From assembly GCA_018806985.1 (NCBI GenBank), contig JADANN010000468.1:2188572-2252571 (forward strand): 64,000 bases of DNA, read 5' to 3'. The DNA is from Angiostrongylus vasorum (taxonomy: Eukaryota > Nematoda > Chromadorea > Rhabditida > Metastrongylidae). The position numbers and the translations under genes are program-made. Positions 34,420-51,206 of the stretch are shown in pieces (position 1 is the first letter of the stretch; every line of letters begins with the position of its first letter). The notes below the pieces were generated by a model. That model saw only the letters and a program-made list of their open reading frames with translations, was not told the DNA's origin and made no database searches.

Positions 34420-35610
34420 AGTGACTCGAGTGGGCGCCTGTGAATCTAACAATTTTTTTTCTGCCGCGTGGAAGAGTAGCCCAGCCGTCCCGCTTGCTTT
34501 AGGGACTCGTTGAGCACCATACACTTCTTCTAGGCATTTCGTGTAGAGCTCTGAGCATCAGGTCTGCGGTCTTCCTGCAGTACGTTTGAGATCCTGTGGA
34601 ATCCAGTAACAAACGGCTCTCTACTCTCTACCATCAGCTGTCATTCATAATCATAACTTGTCCGGCCCACTTTATCCTCGACACTTTGACGTGTAGAATG
34701 GCATCTTTGATTTTTCATCGTTGACGTAGGTCGAGCCTTCGGATCCCTTCCTTGTGTGAAGTGGGTCACCGCTAGCACTGTGCTTTCGACTACGTGTTCT
34801 GTAATGCTGAGTGATCTTTCATGCTGCTCACACACTGACCAGGTTTCTGACGCACACGTTAAGGCAGGAAACAGTGTTGAGTCGAAAAGGTGACCACGGA
34901 GTCGGGTGTTCTTTGTCCTCTTCACTGGAACTTCGGTGCTCTTCAAAACTCCCCAAGCCACTCGTTCCCTTCTGCTCAACTCTGGAGCTAATCATCATTT
35001 TGATCTCCCGACCTAGACAGATATAACTGCAGCACTCGGAGATATTCATTCCGTTGAGCGTAAATCGGGTATACATAACCTATCCGTTCCTCATGAACAT
35101 CGTCTTTCTAAGAATTAATAGAATGCCAATCTTTTCACAGGCTTTATCAAAGTCGGCAAGCATACGTTCCGCTTGGCTAATGTTTGGTGCTAAAAGGACG
35201 ATGTCATCAGCAAAGCGAAGATGGTGTAACTGCCGACCATCGATTTTCCACTACTCCCATATTATCCCATTCAGTGTTCGCATGACGTTACGGAGGGTAG
35301 CAGTAAATAATTTTGGCGAGATGGTATCGCCTTGCCTAAGCCCTCTTTTTGACGTCGATGTTAAAATATCGTTGTAGAATGGTGAAATCTTGGTTGGGGA
35401 ATTTTTGTACAGCTCACGAAGAATCTTTATCTACTGAGTAGGGACTCCTTGATTATCAAGGGCTTCCATGACAGCTCCTATCTCAACTTGCTCAAAACCC
35501 TTCTTTAAATCGATGAAAGTGAGACGCAGCCGTCTTTTGAACTATTGCGATACTTCAATGAGTTCTGTTATCGTGTGGGTGTAGTCCATACTAGTTCTTT
35601 GAAATTAAGG
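34420..35610 (-). mobile_element. RTE remnant C (RT and C-terminus)
   Basis: On -, from 35600: RT blocks, including the QGDTISPKLF-type and RFADDIVLLAP-type regions near 35330 and 35200. Then come CCSYICLGREIKMM near 35020 and the C-terminal region TRLRGHLFDSTLFPALTCAS near 34890. Frames change several times. Together with A and B this is a same-strand pile-up of broken copies. Confidence 0.85.
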
Positions 35611-35844
35611 CAGCCGTGAGATCTTAGCAACCTCTCCGTACTTGCTCTACCCAACGTTGTCGTATCGTGGGCTCGCTTGGGGTTCGGAGAAAGAGGTCCA
35701 CTTATTTTACTGTGTTTAGCATTTAACACCCACGTATAGCTTGTTGTACTGTGAAGGTGGGGATGGGTATACTCACGGATAGATTGCCATTCTTTCTCTG
35801 GGTAGCTGAGGAGCATGTTTGTTGGAGGCAACTTATTTGTTGGG

Positions 35845-36060
35845 GGTCAGCTTGACTGAGTTCAATGCCGATTTGTGCTCTCCAAAGCGCTCCTGTTGAC
35901 TGGTGATTTCTGACGGCACCGTTAGGATAAAGAGATTGACTGAAAGCAAGGCAGAACGAGAGCCTCAGTGGTACCGTGCGTAACAAGCGACCACCCGGAA
36001 ACCGTTCTCGCGGCTCGATCTGACCTGGAGTCCAAGTTTTGCAAACATCTCAGCACCATT
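35845..36060 (+). repeat. SINE-B copy, diverged
   Basis: 'gagttcaatgccgatttg', 'ctgttgactggtgattt', 'cgttctcgcggctcgatctgacc' and 'ttttgcaaacatctcagcacc' follow the SINE-B order on +. Confidence 0.65.
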
Positions 36061-36814
36061 CTCCTTGTCCAATTACTTTCGGATTTAAAATGCTCGAAGA
36101 AATGTGAAAAAAACGTTGTCGTGAGACCAGTGAAAGCGGAATCTTGTCCTGATAGGAAATCAGAATTTGTATTCTGTAAGCAAATGTCCGTTACTTTAAT
36201 GTTTTTTATATGAATTAATAATGTTCCTTCTAAGTTGGGTTGCGTTGGAATTGAAATCCATCACAATCTTCGTATTGTTTCACCCCATACGAGGTTCCGT
36301 TATCGTGAATACGGTAACTGATCTACAGTACTACTTTCCTTGCAATCGTTGTGGATCATTCCAGAAATATGCCGATCTCTTGCAAATAACACAATGACCT
36401 GTTCGTCTCACATAATGTTTATATGTTTCACAACATTTACACATGTACTTCATGGAACATTTACATATGTACCTCATAACCTTTAGAGAATCAAATCCTC
36501 AGTGTATGTCGTTATCTTTTCATGTGAGCTTGTTGTCCTGTGCTACTTCTCTACTTCAGTATCATTGCCGTAGAGATGTTATTCCTTATTCTTACGTAGT
36601 TTCTCCATTTACTGGTTGTCCTTAATAAATTACTGTTTACATAAATATTTAAGCATCCAATCTTCGTGACTAGTGCTATGGACACATATATACAAGTTCA
36701 GATTGGCAGCATAGAACAAAGTCAGCACTTACCAGTTGTTATTTTGCTCCAAGTTTCATGAAAGTTCTCCATTTGAGAAAAAAGAAACTCACTGATCAAG
36801 ACCTTCTCGGATTA
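36061..36814. other. No gene recognised
   Basis: AT-rich sequence. No frame above 81 codons and no domain. Confidence 0.4.
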
Positions 36815-37295
36815 GTGAGCTTACACGAGGTTGATAAAGATGTTTATTCAGCTAACGTTTCGACATGTTCGACATCGTGTAAAGTTAATTGCCTAAGAAG
36901 GTATTGATCATTTGTGCTGAGGTTAAATTAAAGTCGATTTGAAAAAAACCAATGATCAATGTCGAAATTGTCCAGTGAAGCCAAAAAGACGGAGATGGAC
37001 ATAAGAACTCGATCTAAGACTACTACCTTAACTTCATCTAAGACTGCTAGCTTAAGTGAAGCTCTTCCATGGAGTACCAACCGTCCTCATAGTAATGAAA
37101 CCACCGTCCTTGGACAGAAAACCAAATGTAGATTAGAAGAGAAAAAGAAGAGCGACATCTCCATCAAAGCTTCGTTCTGCCAGCGACATCTTTGCTCTCT
37201 TAAAGAGTAGCAGTGAAACAAAGAAGATGACCGAACAGCATCGAATCAGAGGGCGAAATCCGCCGAAACGTCAACCTTTCCGTGAATAAAGAATG
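36815..37295. mobile_element. MITE-1-like element with long interior
   Basis: The left end reads 'gagcttacacgaggttgat..ttattcagctaacgtttcgac'. The right end, near 37262-37295, reads 'cgaaacgtcaac..gaataaagaatg' as the rough reverse complement. The ~350-bp interior is not shared with the 6780 copy. Confidence 0.5.
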
Positions 37296-37439
37296 AAGTG
37301 ACATCTCGTGTTTGTACATCAAGAATACAGTGGATCAGATAATCGAAGAGTTCAACGAAACGGGGGAAAAGAAAGGAGTACAAATAAGCCGGAAAAAACC
37401 AAATAGCCTTAAAAATCCATGGCGATATGGATATAAAGG

Positions 37440-37715
37440 ATAAAAGATAAAGCTCTCGGCGTTGATCAATCGCTGAGGGATGCACCATGCATTCGACTTC
37501 ATTAAGCATCGTTTGGAGGTGATTGAATGCATATCTGGCCTTTATAATGACTCGAGGTGGCCTATCGATGTACCGAGCCACTGCTGCTATCCTCCCAGAC
37601 AAGTCCGGTAACAATCTGCCGACCCCGGAGGGATGGTAGGCTTGGTGGCCCATGGACGAGGGGGACCGATTCGTGTGTCTTGCAGGGCACCTCCGACCTC
37701 TGCGCCACGCACGAT
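37440..37715 (-). repeat. SINE-A copy
   Basis: Reverse complement of the full SINE-A: 'gttgatcaatcgctgagggatg' to the head at 'tgcgccacgcacg' near 37712. Confidence 0.9.
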
Positions 37716-37927
37716 ATGGATATAGAATCGATAATGTACTTATAGATAACGAAATGATACTTAATTACAATGTAGGAAACATACACCATCTCAAACTGTG
37801 GTATTCATGAGGAAAGGGATGGAAACTGTTCTCAGGCCCGTAAATGTATTGAAGATGGATCGCAGAGGCATCCAAATGTCCAAATAATACGAAAGTAAAG
37901 TTCTTCGTAAAGCTAGGTATAGAATGA

Positions 37928-38205
37928 TCGGCGCGTGCAGCGCAGTGGTCGGAGGCGTCCTGCAACACACATGGGATCGATTCCCGCGTCCGTGGGACAC
38001 AAAGCCTTCCATCCCTCCGGGGTCGGCAAATTGCTACCAGACTTGCCTGGGACGACAGCAGCACTGGCCCGATACATCGGTAGGCCATTGCGAGTAAAAA
38101 AGCAGATGTGCATTCAATCACCTCCCACAATGCTTGATGAAGACGAATGCATGGGCGCATCCCTCAGGCACTGATCAACGCTGAGAGCTCTATCCTTAAT
38201 CCTTC
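37928..38205 (+). repeat. SINE-A copy
   Basis: Head 'gcgcgtgcagcgcagtggtcgg', B-box GGGATCGATTCCCGC, then the standard body. It lies ~210 bp from, and inverted to, the 37440 copy. Confidence 0.9.
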
Positions 38206-39197
38206 AGGGATAAAATACACATCGCTAATTGATTAAAATGGTTTTGCATTACTTGCTTAAAACATTACGGCACTCATTTCCAACTCAAAAATTCCAGAAA
38301 TTGAAGAAGACATATCTAGTCAACAAAATCATAAGCTATATTAGCTGAAAAAAGTGGTTCGGCGTCCTTTATTTCCTATGTTGTCTGCGAATGCGACGGT
38401 ACAAAGCTCCACTCCCCATGGGGCTAAATTCAGACGAATAGTCATCGACACAGGAAATTTCAATCCGCTATTTGCAAAAAATCGAAACAAACAAACTCGC
38501 ACGAAACCAGACCAGTTTGTGTCTTCTGCACCTGTTAGCGCCGTGTTTTTTCTTCAGCGTCGGTTAATGTGGACCATCGTAAACCGTGGTTTTGTTTGAG
38601 CTTTGCGACCTTTAAGCATTTTGGTGGTGAAGTTGATTTACGTGGTACTGATAACCTGCTATCGCTGAGAATTTTCTGTTTGGCATTTTTTGAGCCTGTC
38701 GGTCAGTTTTTTTCTTCTTCACATTGCGTTTGGTGAGTTGCTTAGTGGAATATAGTTGTCCTTCCCTTTATCTCAACCTTGCACGCAACGTAGACCTGCC
38801 GGAAAACGTGTTTTTATGTGGATTCCTAAATTCTGTTAAGAGACTTTCACTTCAAAGTTTATTCCGAAAGCATGGGAATTCCCTGCAACGTGTTTCCTGT
38901 AATACTCCAATGCAAGATAGTGGAACGAAGTCTAATTTCACTAAACATGCCAGTGATTTCATCACTAGTTTTTTAATCAAACAGGTAAGAACAGAGCACT
39001 TTGAGCACATCTGTTCTTCCCATTGCTGATTTCTGTTTAATGGTGGTTCCAGCACGTTGCTTGGAGAGTTTCATGATGATTGGTTGTTTTATGGTGCCTT
39101 GATGTCTTTAGTATGATTCCTTTCACGTACTCCTTATTGATTCAACTTTGAGTGATGATATGTTGTTCAGGGCTTTTTTGGCCTTCAGTTTATTGTC
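38206..39197. other. No gene recognised upstream of UPF1
   Basis: Frames at 38354-38599 and 38724-39029 show no domain or splice continuity with UPF1. The region should hold the UPF1 promoter, or outron if the gene is trans-spliced. Confidence 0.4.
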
Positions 39198-39199
39198 AG
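39198..39199 (+). promoter_or_regulatory. Probable trans-splice acceptor of UPF1
   Basis: TTTATTGTCAG ends seven bases before the start ATG at 39207, with no in-phase upstream exon. Inferred spliced-leader acceptor. Confidence 0.55.
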
Positions 39200-39206
39200 T
39201 TGTCAA

Positions 39207-41875
39207 ATGGACTTTGACGAAGTGTACGGAAGTGGAGTAGGCGAAACTCTAACATTTGTGGAGACTGTAGATGATGATGAACTTCTTCACGGCGGTACAC
39301 AAGATTCCACATTCGCATTTGATCATCACTTTTCTATACCAACGCAGAGTTCTCAGGTACTTCACAGTACTTGTCAAGTTCATATTTTTTTAGCATTTTA
39401 TCTTGGAAAAGTTAAAGCTCCTTTAGTACTTTTAATAGGTCGGAGGTAATGTGAGCCATAAGAGGCAGTCATGCAATATTTTATTGCCGTTTTTTTACAT
39501 TATGTTCAGTCTTCTCGACTAAAATGGCTATATAACCATAAAGATGTTGAGATATTTGCAAAACTTTGGACTGCTGGTGTCTGCGGTGGCGACCAAACAA
39601 GCTATTACCCTTTCCGGGAGCTAGTACGTGCACCACTATACTATACTGGTCCTTCGTTTCACCGTTCTCTCAGTCGTGTTATTGATCTATAGCTGTTATT
39701 AGCAGTCACCTGTCAACAGGATTGATCTGGGGGAGCAAAAATGAGTACTAAACCCAGTTAAGCTGAAGCTGTAGTATAAGTAGTAAAGAAATGAACATAA
39801 ATATTTGAAATTTGTGCTGATTATTACTATTTCTATGTCTTAACGTTTATTCGTTGTATATTCCTTTTTCATGGTAGGGTACTTCGTGAAATAAAACCGT
39901 AAAAATAGGGATATTCCGTTCTGCTTCTTGGCTCTCACCATTTTCAAGAATGAGGTTTCAAAGCAAAATGAGGTAGAGATTGGGAAAAATACGCACTGTC
40001 ATCGATATATTTTTGTTGTTGGTATGCAAGCTTGAAACTACAGTTCTTATGCCCTATTAGGGTTTTTCAAACAGCTTATGTTGCTTACCATGTTTTTCCG
40101 CACAATTAACTTAGAATGAAAGGCGTATTTTGTAGTTGTTTTATGCATTTTGATTTTTTTTTGAATGTTTACCCTACAGTGTTTCTATGAATTTCCAGAT
40201 AATCCATAACAATTTAACTGGAAGCGTTGAAAACAATGCCGATTTAACATTTCATGATGTTGATGATGATGAACAACCACAAATAGGAAAACTCCCAGAG
40301 CATTCATGCCGGTGAGCCTTTCTCTTGCTTCGTTGGTTATGCGAATTGTGCTGATATTCCACCTATTAATATGTTTAGTGTTAGAATTCCAATAATCCAA
40401 TCAATAATTTGCTGTGTTAGCGTTTTTGGTGATGCTTACAGTGTTTAAGTCAGTGTTTTCTGAGCTTTTAGATACTGTGGAATTCATGAATCAAGCTGCG
40501 TAGCGATGTGCACCGTTTGTAATAGATGGTTTTGTAACGGCAAAGGAAGTACGTCAGGCTCACATTTGATCACTCATCTCGTACGATCGCAGCATAAAGA
40601 AGTGCGTTTTAGTTAAAGCAGTTTCTCTTTTTCTTTTGGTTTCTAACTGTATGTAATCCTCATGAAGTGATGAATCTAACTGGAAGTGTTACTATGCTGA
40701 CACAATTTCGTATAAGTTGTGGTGCATCAGGGTTTTACGCTATGCTTTGAGGTATGTCTCCATCGAGAATCGCCATTAGGCGAAACCCAATTAGAGTGCT
40801 ACCAATGTGCATCTCGTAATGTGTTCATGCTTGGATTCATCCCTGCAAAGGCTGATTCTTTAGTGGTAGGTTAAAACTTGCCAGATTTATCAAATAGTTT
40901 AACGCATGTTGCAAACATGCTTTTCTGGTACCGCAATTTGGCCTATTCAAGGTAATTTTTGTGCCGACACCCTTGCGCACAGATTGCATCTCAAAAAGAT
41001 CCGAGTTGGCAAGGTGAAGAATGGAAGCCGTTGATCCATGAAAGACAGGTATATGTTTCATCTTTCTTAGTTACTCTACGTGTAAGGCTTCGTTGTGCTG
41101 GAGAAAACGATTCTTGCAATATGTAATGTTCAGAATGCTTTAAATTCGGAAAAGAGCCTTTTAATAACTTTTTTTCTTGTAGCTATTGTCATGGATTGTC
41201 AATGTACCTTCTGAGCAAGCACAGTTGAGGGCGAGACATATCACGTGTGTTGTTTTCTCTGATACGATGATATTGTCCGTTTTTCGTGGTGTATACTTCA
41301 TGATATTTAGTGCTGCTCAAGCAAGTCGCCTAGAAGATCTATGGAAGGAGCATCCAAAAGCTACAGTGGAGGACCTCGATCGCCCCGGTGTTGACACTGA
41401 ACCCGAAAGTGTGCTTCTTAGGTAGCTTGAGTCTGTTATGTCTTGCACTGTGCATTTGCGTGTTAGATTTACCTGTCTTACAGAAAATGGGTGATCCAAT
41501 GAATTCCAAAAAAAGGAGAAAGTGCCTTCTTATTCCACAAAAATTTTAAGGGTGTTCTGGATTCTCTGTATTTAGATATGAAGACGCATTCCACTACCGG
41601 CGAATTTTTGCCCCGTTAGTTCGAGAAGAAGCTGAATTTGACAGAAAGACGAAGGAATCACAAACGCAAAGTGTCGGACATGTTCGTTGGGATCAAGGAT
41701 TAAACAAGAAACATCTTGCGTTCTTTCACCTCCCAAAGTTTATGGAAGGAAGTTGGTTTTCTGTAGATTAAAGCATTTCTTGTGGAGAACGCTTCTCGAG
41801 AACTTCTTTATTGACTGTTCTTACGCTTCTCCCGAACTTCTTTACTGACTGTTCATACGTGTGCTGTTGTTGTGT

Positions 41876-41939
<64 letters not shown>

Positions 41940-44900
41940 TGCATATATATCGTATGTATTTGTGTGGATATATGTACGTGTATATGTGAATATATACATG
42001 TATATGTACGTGCACATGCGTATATATACAGATATATATATATACATATGTATACACACAATGGAACTACTGTACTCTTTTGGTAAATATCAGTGTTAGT
42101 GCTGAATACTAACTGTCTTAAAGTTGTCGCTTCTTTTCAACTTTGTAGGCATGAAGCTGATGATAGGTGATGAACTACGATTAAAGCACAGTCAGACCAT
42201 CGAAAGGGAATGGTGTTGTCTTGGACAGGTCTTCAAAATCCCTGATAGTCGGTTTTTTTTTCTGCTTCCATAGCTATACATGATTTGAGTACCACTGAGT
42301 CTCGAGCGGCTGCCGCTATTTATAATGAGCTGTTTTTTTAGCTTGGTGTTCAGTTATTTTTTTAGATACCATTAGTAAAATTTCTTTTATTCCTATAAAT
42401 TGCTAACAATAATTTTTTTAAAGATCACAGTGACGAAATTGGAATTGAAATGCATGCTGTTGCTTCTGAGAAGATGCCTACTGATCCTAGGATCAATTTC
42501 ACTTGCGAGGTAATAAGAAGTGTTTTCGACACAATTTCAGTCCGTCTTAACAAATACTGCGTGCTTTACTATAGTTTCCATTCATTAGTGTTTTCCTAGT
42601 TTTACGGCATAGGTTGACCTTTAACTGAGTTTCTGAATGGATATTATTAAGTCGCTTTTGACTAGTTTTGCTTAAAAGTAAGCGTTTTCTTTCACATGTT
42701 ACACAAGTTGACATACACGAACACATTGCTACGGTGAGACGCTAAGCCATTGAAATGGTTAAGGAGTTTGCGAAAAGTAAATGTCAGTAGTTCATCTGGT
42801 TTTCTTCGCTTAGTCACGCAAGCTCTGAAGTTTTAGGCTGTCTGGAATTCAACATCATTTGATCGAATGTACGAGGCGCTGAGTACATTAGAAAAGGATC
42901 CTCATTGTGTTTCGCAATACATTTTCCACAAGCTAATGGGCCATGACATTGACGAGATCTTATTCAAGGTTATTTGTATTTTTCGTTTCCTCGCACGTTA
43001 TCACCTTTTTTATTAGCAACTGTGAAATTACTGGTCGTACATTTTCATGATTCTAGGTTCAACAACCGAAGCGTTTGTCGGCACCTGGTCTTCCCGAACT
43101 AAATCATAGTCAAATGCATGCTGTGAAAACAGTGCTTATGAGACCTCTCAGCCTTATTCAAGGTCCACCTGGAACCGGAAAAAGTTAGTCACGAGTTTGT
43201 AAACTATTTTGTCTATCAAGCCTTCACCAGTATAGTGTTCATATCAAGAAAGTTTTACGCCAATTTTATTACTTTACTTTCTTGGTCAAGATACAGATTT
43301 TAAGACTGTGACCTCTGCTACCATTGTCTATCACCTTGTGCAACAAACGCAGGGACAGGTTTTGGTTTGCTCCCCATCCAACATTGCAGTCGATCAGTTG
43401 GCTGAAAAGATTCACCGTACAGGACTGAAAGTTGTGCGTCTTTATGCAAAATCAAGAGAAGCTCTTGACACGAACGTGGAATTCTTAGCTTTACATGCGC
43501 AACTGAAAGCACTCAAAGAATCAGCTGAATTGCAGAAACTTCAGCAATTGAAGGAGGAGATTGGCGAATTGTCAGCTGCTGATCAAAAGCGCTATATTAA
43601 TCTAAAGAAAATGAGCGAACATAAACTCCTTGCGGCTGCAGATGTGATATGTTGCACATGCTCCTCCGCAGCAGATTCGCGTTTATCACGGATTAAAATC
43701 AAGTACGTTGTTAGCTGTAGTTCGTATACGTACTATATTTGTCTTTACGTTCGATTACATATTTGTAAAGTTTATGTTTTATTCCTTGCATGTTTAGATG
43801 TGTGCTAGTTGACGAGTCTACACAGGCTACAGAACCCGAAGTGCTTGTCTCTATTGTTCGCGGCGTGCGCCAGCTAATATTGGTTGGAGATCATTGTCAG
43901 TTAGGGCCTGTTATTCTTTGCAAGAAGGTACGAGTTATGGAACCGTTTAAATCTTGATTATTATCCATACTTCAATACTGGTTGTTAAAATGTCTCTTCA
44001 TTTGTGACTTTACGTTGTTCAGGCTTCAAAAGCAGGGCTATCTCAATCTCTTTTTGAGCGTCTCGTTCTTCTTGGGAATCGACCTATTCGACTCCAGGTG
44101 CAATACCGTATGCATCCAGAACTGTCTTCATTTCCAAGTAACGTGTTCTATGAAGGAAGTTTACAAAATGGAGTTACTCAAAGTTTGTGTTGAAATGTCT
44201 TTTAAAGAATTTATTCCTATTCATCAGTACAATTGAAATACGCTAATTTTTTAGCGGAACGTCAGCTTCGAGGAGTCGATTGGGAATGGCCTGTTCCTGG
44301 TCGTCCAATGATCTTCTGGTCTTGTTATGGTCAGGAAGAGATGAGTGCTAGTGGTACATCGTTTTTGAACAGAACAGAAGCTGCAAATGTTGAGAAGCTT
44401 GCAAGTAAACTTATTAGGTTAGGGTTTATGACTTCTTCGTGATTCGTTTCTTACAAAAAGAGTTTGAAACATAGGAAGGATCCAGTTTATTCTTGTAGAG
44501 GTGGTATGAGACCAGAACAGATTGGTATAATTACGCCCTATGAGGGACAGCGATCATACATAGTACAGTACATGCATACGCAAGGGACGCTTAACAGCAA
44601 GCTATATGAAAACATGGAAATAGCCAATGTGGATGCTTTTCAGGGACGTGAGAAAGATCTAATTATTGTGACTTGCGTGCGATCAAATGATCACTCGGGA
44701 ATAGGTTTTCTCAACGACCCGCGTCGTTTGAATGTCGCTTTGACGAGGGCGAAGTATGGTTTGATCATAATCGGAAATGCGAAGGTAAACAATGTTTGTT
44801 AACGTTAATGTTTATCTCCATTTAGAATATCCATAAAGGCGTCAATATGGTTATTTTGTATGGTTTTTCTAGAGTTTAAATATGTTATGTTTAAAGTGAT

Positions 44901-45871
44901 TGTGACATTCGTTCGTTCAGGTGCTAGCCAGGCAACCACTTTGGAATGACTTACTCACAACATTCAGTCAGAAAAATGTTATTGTTGAAGGTCCTATAAA
45001 CAACCTAAAGTCTGTACAGATAACACTTCCCAAACCGAAACCACAACGTACAAATCCAGCTTATCCGGTAAGTGCCAAAACTTCATAGAAGTGATATGTG
45101 ACTTAGAAATATTAAGTTTTAATTCAACGCTTTTGTTCTCATCATCAGACTGATCGATACGGGATTCAACGTGCAACCTACACTCTGCGTGAATACCGTG
45201 GGGGTTACTCGAGAGACGCACCTCCAATGGATCCTCATTCTGCTATTTCTGCACAGTCTTTACGTCATTCTGCTAATTTGCCGGTTCCTTTACATATGCT
45301 GCATATGTTTCCTCCTCCTCCATTTCCACAGCCGCCACAACAAAGTATGCCGTAATGTTTTAGTTCAGAGCTGGTTACGCATGGCTTTTGAACTTTAATT
45401 TGCCACAAAGCAATTTTTCAATATTTTTTTTGTAGGGGTGCAACAAGGTCGTCGCAATAATCCGGCGTGGCCGCCTGCTCCACATGGAATCGGTGGTCCA
45501 TCTGCTCGTATGGGTCAGTCTCAGGCGGATTACGGTGGAATGTATGCCTCACAGGTAAGCTTGGTTGAAGGATGAATATAACTCATCTATAGCGACACCT
45601 ACGCATAAGCTCTTTTGTTTTTGGGCTTCGAGTGTTTTTTTAAATAGTTGTTGTTCAGGCATCACAAGATCCTCTTATTGGAGTTGATGCTTACGGTGAA
45701 ATATCCATGTCAGGATGGACACAATCTCAGTCACAAAATGTTGCGTCGATGTCGGTGCAGTCACAACGGCCTGCAACTGCAGTTTCGCAACAAGATGACT
45801 ATCGACATATGGCATTCAGTCAGGATATCGAGAACGATATGGCAAATCTGCTGCTCTCTCAAGGGCCTTGA
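39207..45871 (+). CDS. smg-2: UPF1/SMG-2 RNA helicase
   Basis: ATP-dependent SF1 helicase, core of nonsense-mediated mRNA decay. I read 21 exons: 39207-39356, 40199-40311, 40472-40601, 40752-40865, 40952-41048, 41183-41244, 41311-41421, 41576-41751, 42149-42247, 42424-42509, 42837-42968, 43057-43183, 43305-43702, 43798-43927, 44023-44182, 44255-44417, 44499-44784, 44921-45067, 45149-45344, 45436-45554 and 45659-45871. That gives ~1068 residues, the usual nematode size. The Cys/His-rich domain has [20 protein letters not shown] and [11 protein letters not shown]. The helicase motifs are [42 protein letters not shown] and [10 protein letters not shown]. The C-terminus is SQ-rich (SQSQNVAS), as in phosphorylated UPF1. 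Exon 5 (T5 at 40956-40960) and the exon 12/13 junction (A5 at 43179-43183) each carry one base too many. Intron 8 contains a TA microsatellite. Confidence 0.96.
39480..39880 (-). repeat. SINE-B sequence in UPF1 intron 1
   Basis: 'gttgagatatttgcaaaactttgg', 'ggtgtctgcggtggcgacc', 'cctgtcaacaggattgatctggg' and 'ccagttaagctgaagctg' as in full SINE-B copies. Confidence 0.8.
41878..41936. repeat. (TA)n microsatellite
   Basis: About 29 uninterrupted TA dinucleotides in UPF1 intron 8, followed to ~42058 by imperfect TA/CA-rich sequence. The long 'YIYIYI' frames here are artefacts of this repeat. Confidence 0.98.
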
Positions 45872-46559
45872 TTCGAAGATGGCCATTTAACGCTGCTATG
45901 CGATCGTTATGGATCAGCGGTCATAGACTGTGACGTCCTCGCTGGCCGCGGCCAGTTTCTACTCGATGTTTACTGAGCGAGCGATGATTTGGTAGCGACG
46001 CTTCGACAAAGACCCAACGTGCGTGCGGCCATCAGACGCTTTTTCGACCGGATTTGAGGCGCAAGTGACTAACATGGCATGGAACTCGCCCGTTTAAAGT
46101 GGAATTGTTTTATATATGTGCTCGGTTATTTGACTTAAATTTGTAACGTTATTTCTTAGTTTCACTCATGCTAGGAAGGAGCGCTTGTTCTATAGCTACA
46201 TTAACCAAAATTCGCAATTTCTATTACATGCTTAGCTTCTAGTCTGTCATGTAAGCTTCCATTTGTTTAATGCACTTACTTTTCCCTGTATCTGTAGCTT
46301 CTTACCATCTTGATGACCCTACGCCTGGGTCTGGGTTGTTGCTTCGCATTGTTCAGATTTCGCTCGCACTTCATATACAGTGGTCAGTGGAGTTGTTCTT
46401 GGGCAAAGATTGTCTCATATAAGATTGTCGCTGAGCTGATGTTTGATAACCAAGTAAATGTATAGCCCTACGTGTTATAAAAAAAAAGTGCAAGGCTGCT
46501 ATCCTATAAATGCTATTGTTGCCGTAAATACAAGTGGTTCTTATATAGAGTCTTTGTTT
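45872..46559. other. UPF1-NSUN2 intergenic, no gene
   Basis: No AATAAA hexamer and no coding exon seen. It presumably holds the UPF1 3' UTR and the NSUN2 outron. Confidence 0.5.
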
Positions 46560-46561
46560 AG
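46560..46561 (+). promoter_or_regulatory. Probable trans-splice acceptor of NSUN2
   Basis: TCTTTGTTTAG directly abuts the ATG at 46562, so the mature mRNA would have spliced leader joined to the start codon. Confidence 0.6.
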
Positions 46562-50749
<4,188 letters not shown>

Positions 50750-50978
50750 GCCGTTTTTTTTTCCAAATATTTGTTTTAACGAGCGAAAATCGTTCGCTAT
50801 CGGTTACTTATAGTCTCTCAACTCTAATCGTACTGTTGCTCTTACTTTCTTTGTGTTCTACTGCGCTGCATTGGCGACCTAAATACATGTGAAACTGTTG
50901 CTGTGGAATTGCTTCCCTTACTTTGTTGAGTTTTTTAACTATCGATTTTTTCTGGCTCTCGGCTAGTTCTTCACAATG

Positions 50979-50984
50979 AATAAA
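50979..50984 (+). terminator. Poly(A) signal of NSUN2
   Basis: AATAAA 230 bases after the NSUN2 stop, followed by T-rich sequence, and ~220 bp before the HERC4-like trans-splice acceptor. Confidence 0.6.
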
Positions 50985-51200
50985 CTTTTTTAATCAGTAA
51001 AATAGCTATCTATAAATGTCAGCTTCGTGAAATACTGCGTTTCCTTTAATTGGTAATAATTTCGGGCCATAATTATGAGAATAATGTCGACATATAGTCT
51101 GCTGTCTTCATTCGAATGTGTAGTTAGATGTTAGTAGTCAACTGAATAGAGAAAAAATGTTTATGCTCTAAAATATGTTAGAAGCTCCGTGCAAGTTTTT

Positions 51201-51202
51201 AG
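51201..51202 (+). promoter_or_regulatory. Probable trans-splice acceptor of the HERC4-like gene
   Basis: AAGTTTTTAG lies four bases before the ATG at 51207. No exon joins upstream. Confidence 0.5.
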
Positions 51203-51206
51203 AGGG

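Noticed and set aside
41768..42086. Open frames of 70-97 codons on both strands
   Set aside because: Translation of the TA/CA-rich microsatellite in a UPF1 intron (Ile/Tyr runs).
40952..43305. Programmed ribosomal frameshifting in UPF1
   Set aside because: Two separate +1 offsets in short homopolymers, with the same problem in unrelated genes; no slippery site plus structure evident.
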